A DNA stretch of 13,302 nucleotides from JAGLWP01 sp964406515 (GTDB taxonomy: Archaea > Nanobdellota > Nanobdellia > Pacearchaeales > GW2011-AR1): assembly GCA_964406515.1 (NCBI GenBank), contig CAYORV010000014.1:1-13302 (forward strand), read 5' to 3'. Of this stretch, positions 6,754 to 13,302 are shown piece by piece. The notes beneath the pieces were generated by a model. It did not search any database. It was not told the origin of the DNA and saw only the letters and a program-made list of their open reading frames with translations. Position numbers and translations under genes: made by a program. How positions within the stretch are numbered: position 1 is the first letter of the stretch; every line of letters begins with the position of its first letter.

Positions 6754-9700
6754 TTAAACCCATTCCCCTAACTTCTCTTGGCGTTCGAGTTCTTTCCCAA
6801 AAACAGAATCAATATTCTCTTTTATCAATTGAAGATTTTGTTTTACATAAGAAGAAAGCCCATACTTGTTCGCCAAATCAATAGCAGGTTCAAGATATTT
6901 TTTAATTCCTCCTTCATTAATTGTAAAAATGATTTTCCCTCCACATTTTGAACAAACACCTTTCAGTGGAGGTCGTCTCATAATCTCGTTACAAGCTACA
7001 CATCTAAAACCCTGCATAGAAAACTTTCTAAAATTACCTTTCAAATCTCTAATAAAATGTCTCTCAATAATCAACCGAGCAGTATCTGAAGTATCTGCTG
7101 CTCTAATTTTTTCAACCAATTCCATTTGATGCCGAACCTTCTCTTGCATTGTTGGTAAAATTTTATAAGAAGAACAAACAACACCATCATTAAAATCAGT
7201 TGTATTATGAGTAAATCCTAAATTAATCAAAGGGTTTTTACCTTCTTTCAAAACAGACTTAACATTTTTTATCTTAACTTCAGAAGAATGTTTTCTCTGC
7301 TCTGCTAATTGATAAAGTTCCAAAGGATATCCCCAAGAAAGTTCAAAATCCAAAATCTGATCATCAACTTCTCCCGCATCAATCTTAGCATTCAAAACCA
7401 AAGGAGCATCCTGAGTCCCACCACGATGACTTGGCAAAAACTCTCTTGAAAAATTAATTAATACATCTCCTAAAAGCATAATTGCTGCTTCATCACCATC
7501 ACAATCTCTTCTTATTGCCGCGTGCATATAGGGACTTGCAAACAATCCTAAACTATTTGAAAAACCAATAAATCTGCAAATAACACCAGCACAATTATGC
7601 GGCGCCATACAAACCCCTAATTGCCCAACCAAATCCTCCCGAGTTTTTACACCATAAACTGATTTCTCACCATAAAATTTAACTAAAAGTTCATCGATAA
7701 ATTTGCAAACATTAATAAAAACATCATCAGCTTTTTCATCCAATGTTTCTGGAGAACTCGGCAAAACAACATCATGAGGCATTAATTCTAAAATCTGCTC
7801 TTCATCAACCAAATCTTTCCCATAAATATCCTTATCATAACCTAATTCTTTTAATTTATCAATGCTCACTGAAACTTCCTTGGGCTTAAATGAAATTAAT
7901 GGCAATTCTGTACAATCAAATCTAATTGTTCCATCTTTATTGACTTGCAAATTATGTGAAGCCCTCAAAATACCCTTAGCAAGATTTTCTATCTGATGGT
8001 TTCCTGAAGAAGTTCCCCTCACTCCTTTAATCAAAACAGGCAATTCAGATTTACTTAACCCTAATTTTTCAACAGCCTTATTATAATAATGATTTACATC
8101 AATGTCTCTTGTGTAAAAGGGTGCACCAATGTCATGATTCCTACATTTTTTTAGAGAAGTCTCTTTACACTCAAAACAATAAAACATTTTCTGAGAAATT
8201 TCCCCACAATCCTCACAAGCAGGATAGATAGTTTCCTTTTTACATTTATCACAATAATAAACAGGAAAAGAATTTCTAATCTTGCCCACTTCACAGGAAG
8301 CTTGCAAACTCCTCAACCGACCTCCTTCTTTTCCAACAGGAAATAAAATATTCGGACTCCCAACCAATTTCCTAAGCTTAGCTTTTTCTGGCCTCCCCAT
8401 TCTTGAACCAATAAAATCTCCTGCCTTATCCTTAATCTCAAAATCAGAAACAGAATTCACAATTTCTAAAATAGGTTTATTGCCCCCTTCAGGGGCTATA
8501 CCCTTGGGTACCAACTTATAATCTTTCTCAATAACAAAATCCTTAATTGCTCCCCCTTTTTCCAAAACTCTTAAATCAATTCCTAAATTAACAAGCAATG
8601 CTTTAGTCTTTTCTCTTTCAATTACCACATTCTCAATAGTAACCCCGTGTTCAATTCCTAAAAGTTCCAAAGCTCTTTTACCTTGCACAAACTTTTCCTG
8701 AACATCTTTATTATACGGAAAAATAATTTTCTTATCAGCAATAACAGAATCTTTTATCCACTTAATCAAATTCGAAAATTCTTCTTTTGAAATCTGCGTC
8801 CAATAAAAAATAAATTCTGGATGCAACGGAATCTCATACTCCTTGCTTAATCTAATGGCTTCATCTAAATCAACATTAAAACAGTTATTTATTTTTCCCC
8901 CTTTCTCTTCTAATTCCAACTCCCACCATTCTTCAACATAACCTGGTTTTACCAAATCTGCATTCCTATTTTCCACATCACTAAAAGGGAATAAAATATC
9001 TCCCAAATAAATTATCTCTTCTACATCTGCATAAAGTTTTTTTGCTTCTTCCTTTGTCTTAATTTTTTTTACACTACCATTAAATAATTTTACAATTGGC
9101 CCATCAATAGAATCACAAACAGTAGTCACACAACCTTTAGTTGGTTTTTCTAATTTAAGCTGGGTTCCTGTTGCAATAAAACCATCTGTAATTGCCATTG
9201 TTGCAGGATGCAAAGACACTGCACTAAATCCATTAACTCTTCCTCGGCCATACCTAAACCTAAATCCTCCTGACATAGATGGGTGTCCAAATACAGGCCT
9301 TCCTGCTACCAAGTCCTTAATATAAGTCGGAGAATCATCCACTTCCCCCACATCTCTTTTTTCATGAATCTTAATATATTCTGGAATAAAATCAAAACCA
9401 GTTGCCTTAATTCCCTTATCCTTTGCAATATTCAACAATCTAAACCCCTTCGCGGCTTTTTGAGCAAGCCCTTCTGAAAAAATCAAACACATCCCCCCTC
9501 TAATAAAATTAGTATCAACTCTATCAAGATTTTTATAATTTGAAACTTCTAATTTTTCAGTTGGATCTCCTGCAAGCTGAATCGGAAGATTCTTCACCAA
9601 AAAAGTCGCTTCTTCAACAGTCGGAAGATATTGCAAATTAGTTACATAATCATGATAATCATAATTTTCTGTTACACATCTTTTAATCTCCTCTTCAGTT

Positions 9701-10236
9701 GGATCATATTTCGCATAACCAAAAGTCTCTCTAAGATAATCAATCAACATTAAAGTTATGCAATTTGCTGTGGTCCCTGACGAACGAATTGGCCCTGAAA
9801 AAAAGGCTATAAAATAATCCTTACCTTCCCTAGTTTTTCCTAACTTCAATCCAGTAAAACCTTCAATCGGTGAAGAAACAACTCCAATTGTTACATAAGC
9901 CAGACCAATTCTAATTCCGGCATCAATTGCTTCGAGTAAATCCGCGAACTTACAAAACTTTTGCTTTGCGACCTCTTCTGCAATTTTAAAAACAATTGTC
10001 GGATCAAGCTTTCCATACTCTTTTTCTAATTCAAGAATTCTTTTATCAATTCCACAACCAGTCATCTGAGGATAAATCGTAGAAATAAGTCCAACAACTT
10101 TTTCAGCCATACTCATTGCCAACGGAATCTCAACCTTATTCACAGGATCCAAACCCTTTTCCCTGGCTTGTTCTGCAACTTTGTAAACCTTCCGAACTTC
10201 TTTTTCAATATTTTTAAAATATGTTTCAGTTTCCAT
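6754..10236 (-). CDS. polC: DNA polymerase D large (catalytic) subunit DP2
   Basis: This 1160-residue protein is the polymerase subunit of archaeal replicative PolD, with a two-barrel RNA-polymerase-like active site. Visible landmarks include RSSGTTANCITLMLIDYLRE (about 151-170), HPSMSGGFRFRYGRGRVNGF, and GARMGRPEKAK-type GSRMGRPEKAKLRKL. The catalytic motif is DCDGD (911-915; usually written NCDGD, Asp913 and Asp915 as metal ligands). Zinc-binding clusters are Cys662/665/674/677, Cys687/690/698 with His701, and Cys1079/1082/1095/1098. Length is close to intein-free family members, and the active-site block is uninterrupted. No PIP-like PCNA-binding motif is obvious at the C-terminus. The ATG overlaps the DP1 stop as TAATG, implying coupled translation. 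Residues 576-588 are encoded by a G+C-rich hairpin block and may be an insertion. Gene naming varies (polC, polD2). Confidence 0.97.
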   Translation of the reverse strand: METETYFKNIEKEVRKVYKVAEQAREKGLDPVNKVEIPLAMSMAEKVVGLISTIYPQMTGCGIDKRILELEKEYGKLDPTIVFKIAEEVAKQKFCKFADLLEAIDAGIRIGLAYVTIGVVSSPIEGFTGLKLGKTREGKDYFIAFFSGPIRSSGTTANCITLMLIDYLRETFGYAKYDPTEEEIKRCVTENYDYHDYVTNLQYLPTVEEATFLVKNLPIQLAGDPTEKLEVSNYKNLDRVDTNFIRGGMCLIFSEGLAQKAAKGFRLLNIAKDKGIKATGFDFIPEYIKIHEKRDVGEVDDSPTYIKDLVAGRPVFGHPSMSGGFRFRYGRGRVNGFSAVSLHPATMAITDGFIATGTQLKLEKPTKGCVTTVCDSIDGPIVKLFNGSVKKIKTKEEAKKLYADVEEIIYLGDILFPFSDVENRNADLVKPGYVEEWWELELEEKGGKINNCFNVDLDEAIRLSKEYEIPLHPEFIFYWTQISKEEFSNLIKWIKDSVIADKKIIFPYNKDVQEKFVQGKRALELLGIEHGVTIENVVIEREKTKALLVNLGIDLRVLEKGGAIKDFVIEKDYKLVPKGIAPEGGNKPILEIVNSVSDFEIKDKAGDFIGSRMGRPEKAKLRKLVGSPNILFPVGKEGGRLRSLQASCEVGKIRNSFPVYYCDKCKKETIYPACEDCGEISQKMFYCFECKETSLKKCRNHDIGAPFYTRDIDVNHYYNKAVEKLGLSKSELPVLIKGVRGTSSGNHQIENLAKGILRASHNLQVNKDGTIRFDCTELPLISFKPKEVSVSIDKLKELGYDKDIYGKDLVDEEQILELMPHDVVLPSSPETLDEKADDVFINVCKFIDELLVKFYGEKSVYGVKTREDLVGQLGVCMAPHNCAGVICRFIGFSNSLGLFASPYMHAAIRRDCDGDEAAIMLLGDVLINFSREFLPSHRGGTQDAPLVLNAKIDAGEVDDQILDFELSWGYPLELYQLAEQRKHSSEVKIKNVKSVLKEGKNPLINLGFTHNTTDFNDGVVCSSYKILPTMQEKVRHQMELVEKIRAADTSDTARLIIERHFIRDLKGNFRKFSMQGFRCVACNEIMRRPPLKGVCSKCGGKIIFTINEGGIKKYLEPAIDLANKYGLSSYVKQNLQLIKENIDSVFGKELERQEKLGEWV
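8482..8512 (-). repeat. second in-frame hairpin element, inside DP2
   Basis: On the plus strand GCCCC (8482-8486) and GGGGC (8492-8496) form a perfect stem around the loop CTTCA, with GGGTACC at 8506-8512. Loop, downstream box, orientation and reading frame match the element at 41-128; the stem sequence differs. It encodes VPKGIAPEGG (576-585), compared with VPRNISEGN in the methyltransferase. It lies between the conserved DP2 blocks ending IEKDYKL and starting ILEIVNSVSDFEIKDKAG, so it is plausibly extra sequence. Element limits and mobility are inference. Confidence 0.4.
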
Positions 10237-11792
10237 TATTCAAAATCCAAAATTTTAACCTCCCTTGTTTTTAAATTAAACATCGGGACCTTACAATGGT
10301 CTGGTTCACTGCCCATTTTCTCCATATAATCTGTCTTGCTTTCCCAAGAAGAACTAGAAATCATTAAAATATTATTATAATAAGAAACCGCACTTTTGTG
10401 AGTGTGGCCTGAAACAAAAATATCCGGAACTTTTTTTATTATAAGATTATCTTCTTCATGAGGAAAATATTGAGTTGATGTGTGGGTCGGAGCCAAATGT
10501 CGATTCTTTAACAGATATTCCATAATCTTGTGAGGGTTATTCATCCCTTTTCCAATAATTAAACTAGGAACGGTATTAGAATAAAAAGGAAAAGAAAATC
10601 CATGATAAGTTAATATGTCAAAACCAGAAAAATTATTTATCGCGCCAAGATTAATTGAAGCAGGATTTTCAGTAAAAATAACATTATCTAAATCATACAA
10701 GGCCCACGCATATTTTTCACTAATCAATGGCTGTGGTTCCATCAACCTAACTCCGTCGTGATTTCCAGGAGAAATAATTATTTTAATGTCTTTTCTAATC
10801 TTTTTCAATAATTTAGAAAGCCCAATAAATTGCTCCTCAATATCCTTAATTTTCAAATCCTTTTCTTGATTCGGATAATTTCCTACACCAGCCACTAAAT
10901 CACCAACGACAAAAAGATATTTTATTTTATTTACTTCTGGTGTATCTGGAACCTTACCATTAAGATAATCAATAAATTTCAAAAAACTTTTTTCCAAAAA
11001 AAGCTTGCTCCCATAATGAATATCTCCTATAAACAAAACAAATTCATCCACCGGCGATTTTTTTCTCTTAAGAATATGTGCATCAGGAAAAATCACATCA
11101 TTTGCAAAAAATATTTCTCTATTTCCAGAACCAATAAACCCTAAAACAGAATCAAGACTTATTTCTTCACCTTTTTTATAAATTTCAGGTTTATTTTGAT
11201 TAATTAAAATCCGTATCTTCCCAGTCATATCCTCAACATCCAATAAGATATTTTTATTTTTCGTCACCCTCTTATCTGAAACAATCCCTATAATTGAAAT
11301 TCCCTGTCGATTATCTGAAATTTTATTTATTGAAATTAAATTAGTTAATTTAGAATTATCCTGTAAAATATCCCTTATTACATTAAGTCTATTCCTAAAA
11401 TAATTAACAAAATCTTTTGTTTCAAGCTTTTTTAGAGAATTTGGTGCCATAAAATTAACTTTAATTCCATTTACAGAAGTTTTTTCTTCAATAATCTCCA
11501 TAGGTGTTTCAATCTCTTTTGAAATCTCAATACTCAACCCAAGTTTAATTTTTAGTGTTTCCAATCCTTTCTGATTTTCTTCGGGCAATGCTGAAAAAAC
11601 CCTACAAACTTGCTCTTTATTCTGGTCAAACACATTCCGAGTAATAATTCTCTCTTGTGTGTGACTCTTAATTTTCTCAATAATCAATTTTACAGATTCA
11701 ATATCCTTTGTTTCACTAAATAAATTCAAAATTTCTTTATCTACTAAAAGACCCTTTTGCATACAAAATTCTAAAATCTCTTTTGATTCCAT
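10236..11792 (-). CDS. polB: DNA polymerase D small (exonuclease) subunit DP1
   Basis: This 518-residue protein is the proofreading subunit of PolD. An N-terminal helical region (1-100) is followed by a linker. Next is an OB fold (about 150-235, including ISIIGIVSDKRVTKNKNILL and DVEDMTGKIRILINQNKPE), then a calcineurin-like Mre11-type phosphodiesterase domain (about 250-518). All metal-site motifs are present: GDIHYG (256-261), GDL (297-299), GNHD (343-346), His397 in YHGF, and GHTH (462-465). This predicts an active 3'-5' exonuclease. It partners with the adjacent DP2. The gene lies 30 bp after orc1/cdc6 and its TAA overlaps the DP2 ATG. A TTAATTAAAA stretch in the spacer might add an internal promoter. 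The symbol polB follows archaeal usage for DP1 and should not be confused with family B polymerases. Confidence 0.96.
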   Translation of the reverse strand: MESKEILEFCMQKGLLVDKEILNLFSETKDIESVKLIIEKIKSHTQERIITRNVFDQNKEQVCRVFSALPEENQKGLETLKIKLGLSIEISKEIETPMEIIEEKTSVNGIKVNFMAPNSLKKLETKDFVNYFRNRLNVIRDILQDNSKLTNLISINKISDNRQGISIIGIVSDKRVTKNKNILLDVEDMTGKIRILINQNKPEIYKKGEEISLDSVLGFIGSGNREIFFANDVIFPDAHILKRKKSPVDEFVLFIGDIHYGSKLFLEKSFLKFIDYLNGKVPDTPEVNKIKYLFVVGDLVAGVGNYPNQEKDLKIKDIEEQFIGLSKLLKKIRKDIKIIISPGNHDGVRLMEPQPLISEKYAWALYDLDNVIFTENPASINLGAINNFSGFDILTYHGFSFPFYSNTVPSLIIGKGMNNPHKIMEYLLKNRHLAPTHTSTQYFPHEEDNLIIKKVPDIFVSGHTHKSAVSYYNNILMISSSSWESKTDYMEKMGSEPDHCKVPMFNLKTREVKILDFE

Positions 11793-11822
11793 TTTTATTT
11801 ATTTTCAGTATTTTAATTAACC

Positions 11823-13052
11823 TTAACTATAATTCAAAGAACTTTCAATTATCTCTTTTGCTTTCTTGATTATATCATTTGAAATAGCTAACTTAATCTC
11901 TCTCATTCTCCCACCTCTTCCTTTTGAAATAACTCTAACATTTATTACTCCCAACATATCAAATTCCTGAATTATATCACTCACCCTTCTCTGTGTTAAA
12001 ACTTCTAATTTATTCTGAACACATAAATCTTGATATAAAATATAAACATCTCCTGTAAAAAATGGTTCTAAATTATTTTTTTCAGATAATTTAATTATTG
12101 CACTCAACACAAGCTGAAATTGTTTTGGCTCTGAACAAATAACATCTAAAATTTTATCTCTTTCAAGCTTTTCATTTGCATGATCAAGATGTTTTAAATA
12201 AATCTTCTTTGAACCATCTCTCTCAGCAAGCTCTCCTGCAATTCTAAGTAAATCCAACGCCCTTCTAGCATCACCATGTTCCCTTGCAGCATAAGCAGCA
12301 CATTTCGCTATAACTCCATCCTCAACAACTTTCTCCTTAAAAGCTTCACTTGCTCTCCTACCTAAAATATCTTGTAATTGTATTGCGTTATAAGGAGGAA
12401 AAATTATCTCTTCTTCTGAAAGTGAACTTCTAACCCTTGGATCTAATTCATCCAAAAAAGTAAGATTATTACTAATTCCCACAATAGAAATCTGTGATTG
12501 AGAAAGTTCTGCATTAAGTCTAGTTAAATTATACAAAAAATCATTAGAGATTTTCATTACAGTTTGGTCAATTTCATCTAAAATCAAAATAATAAGCTGT
12601 TTCTCAGAATCAATTATATCAATAAATTTGTTATACACTGCTTGAGTTGGTAATCCAGTTGAAGGAACTTCTCCTCCAAGTTGCCTGATAATTTCCGCCA
12701 AAATTCGATATTCTGTATCAGAAACCTTTTTCAATTTACAATTAAGATATTCAATTCTTAAATTAAAATCCTTTCCTTTTTCTAATCGCTTTAACAATTC
12801 ATCTCGAACATATTTAACAGATAAAGTTTTACCTGTTCCAGTTTTACCATAAAGAAAAAGATTGCTTGCTCTTTCACCTCTTAAAGAGGGAGCAAGAATA
12901 GAACCGATCTGTTTAATCTCATTGCTTCGATGAGGAATACTCTCTGGTTGATGACTATTTTGTAACAAGGACTTATTTTTAAAAATACCATTCTTATCAA
13001 AAGAGTCAAAAATTTCGTCAAGTTCTTTTCCTGTATCAATTTCTATTACCAT
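11823..13052 (-). CDS. cdc6: Orc1/Cdc6 replication initiator
   Basis: This 409-residue AAA+ ATPase binds and opens archaeal replication origins and helps load MCM. The N-terminus has the recognisable KSLLQNSHQPESIPHRSNEI (27-46). Walker A is GKTGTGKT (69-76) and Walker B LILDEID (156-162). Sensor 1 is around GISNN (192-196), the arginine-finger region is LDPRVRSSL (203-211), and sensor 2 is in HGDARRALDLLR (259-270). The C-terminal winged helix (about 300-409) contains the wing KGRGGRMREIKL (377-388) that contacts DNA in this family. Length is typical. It heads the operon with DP1 and DP2. The stretch upstream carries ORB-like repeats, so it probably both binds its own promoter region and marks the origin. 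Start chosen at the ATG at 13052, with GGAG 11 nt upstream. Confidence 0.97.
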   Translation of the reverse strand: MVIEIDTGKELDEIFDSFDKNGIFKNKSLLQNSHQPESIPHRSNEIKQIGSILAPSLRGERASNLFLYGKTGTGKTLSVKYVRDELLKRLEKGKDFNLRIEYLNCKLKKVSDTEYRILAEIIRQLGGEVPSTGLPTQAVYNKFIDIIDSEKQLIILILDEIDQTVMKISNDFLYNLTRLNAELSQSQISIVGISNNLTFLDELDPRVRSSLSEEEIIFPPYNAIQLQDILGRRASEAFKEKVVEDGVIAKCAAYAAREHGDARRALDLLRIAGELAERDGSKKIYLKHLDHANEKLERDKILDVICSEPKQFQLVLSAIIKLSEKNNLEPFFTGDVYILYQDLCVQNKLEVLTQRRVSDIIQEFDMLGVINVRVISKGRGGRMREIKLAISNDIIKKAKEIIESSLNYS

Positions 13053-13067
13053 TTAATGTCACACTCC

Positions 13068-13082
13068 TATTTCCTATGGAAA
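13068..13082 (+). promoter_or_regulatory. ORB-like element 1
   Basis: TATTTCCTATGGAAA contains a TTTCC...GGAAA dyad like the mini-ORB core TTCCAGTGGAAAC. It matches element 2 at 14 of 15 positions in the same orientation. The G-string of canonical ORBs is absent; A-rich DNA follows instead. Confidence 0.5.
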
Positions 13083-13100
13083 AAATAATCAATTTTATTT

Positions 13101-13117
13101 TTTCTATCGATAAGAAA
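13101..13117 (-). promoter_or_regulatory. ORB-like element 3, inverted
   Basis: TTTCTATCGATAAGAAA is a near-perfect palindrome. Read on the minus strand it starts ATTTCTTAT, identical to element 2 over nine bases, and ends in a similar A-rich run. It is therefore a diverged copy facing the other two. Confidence 0.4.
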
Positions 13118-13127
13118 TCATATCTGT

Positions 13128-13135
13128 ATATAAAA
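13128..13135 (-). promoter_or_regulatory. TATA box of the cdc6-DP1-DP2 operon
   Basis: On the minus strand TTTATATA-type sequence (within CTTTTATATACAG) matches the archaeal consensus. Transcription would begin about 25 nt on, inside ORB-like element 3, leaving a leader of about 55 nt with GGAG before the ATG. A weaker box (GATTATTTTTT, 13090-13080) could instead give a near-leaderless transcript. Initiator binding to the ORB-like sites would then overlap the promoter, suggesting autoregulation. Confidence 0.45.
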
Positions 13136-13166
13136 GATTATAACCACTAAAAAAGAAGAACGCCTT

Positions 13167-13181
13167 TATTTCTTATGGAAA
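13167..13181 (+). promoter_or_regulatory. ORB-like element 2
   Basis: TATTTCTTATGGAAA repeats element 1 with one substitution, exactly 99 bp away in the same orientation, again followed by A-rich DNA ending in TTATC (element 1: TAATC). Confidence 0.5.
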
Positions 13182-13206
13182 TAAAAAATTATCAGTCGAG
13201 CCATAT

Positions 13207-13259
<53 letters not shown>

Positions 13260-13274
13260 TCGTTGACTATAATA

Positions 13275-13297
13275 TTTATTTTATTAAATAAAATAAA
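13275..13297. repeat. all-A/T palindrome, possible unwinding element
   Basis: TTTATTTTATT and AATAAAATAAA form a perfect 11-bp inverted repeat around a single A, with no G or C. Together with the flanking A-run it is the most easily melted stretch in the window, as expected for a duplex unwinding element. Confidence 0.45.
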
Positions 13298-13302
13298 AAA
13301 AA

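Noticed and set aside
7486..7506. Possible intein at the DP2 active site
   Set aside because: PolD large subunits often carry inteins at the DGD motif, but the sequence here runs straight through with no splicing blocks.
8282..8521. Plus-strand open frame of 79 codons
   Set aside because: It is antisense to the conserved zinc-binding and central region of DP2, whose protein sequence explains the open frame.

Overview
The window is about 28-30% G+C, densely packed, and almost certainly archaeal. The strongest evidence is a complete two-subunit family D DNA polymerase (DP1 and DP2) directly downstream of an Orc1/Cdc6 initiator. TATA boxes about 25-27 nt before start codons and small single-domain proteins agree with this. 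PolD, very low G+C, short spacers and lysine-rich single-TM proteins suggest a DPANN-type lineage (Pacearchaeota/Woesearchaeota-like). That last placement is inference.

Layout. 1-629 (minus) is a methyltransferase of the ArmA/Rmt/FmrO 16S rRNA family that runs off the left edge. It diverges across 33 bp from a small alpha/beta hydrolase (663-1226, plus), which is followed by a DRG-like GTPase with a TGS domain (1257-2162, plus). Facing these is a minus-strand set: a secreted beta-propeller protein (2188-3339), a tyrosyl-tRNA synthetase resembling the opisthokont cytosolic enzyme (3397-4410), and a four-TM membrane protein (4441-4950). A TctA-family membrane protein (4992-6185, plus) diverges from the last of these. 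Its stop codon directly abuts that of a lysine-rich, tail-anchored protein (6186-6668, minus). The right half is a replication operon read leftward: orc1/cdc6 (13052-11823), DP1 (11792-10236) and DP2 (10236-6754), with DP1 and DP2 overlapping as TAATG.

The 250 bp upstream of orc1/cdc6 (13053-13302) looks like a replication origin. It has two direct and one inverted ORB-like dyads (TTTCyTATGGAAA type), a TATA box between them, a perfect (TAC)16 tract, and an 11-bp all-A/T palindrome. Initiator, polymerase and origin would form one cassette, as known near the Pyrococcus origin.

The least expected signal is a pair of G+C-rich hairpin blocks lying in frame inside two unrelated proteins: the ArmA-like methyltransferase (about 41-128) and DP2 (about 8482-8512). 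Both have a perfect stem closing the same CTTCA loop, followed 11-14 nt later by GGGTACC. Both are read in the same frame and give similar peptides (VPRNISEGN and VPKGIAPEGGN). This resembles the protein-coding palindromic elements of Rickettsia and may be an undescribed archaeal equivalent. No rRNA, tRNA, CRISPR array, IS element or intein was recognised.
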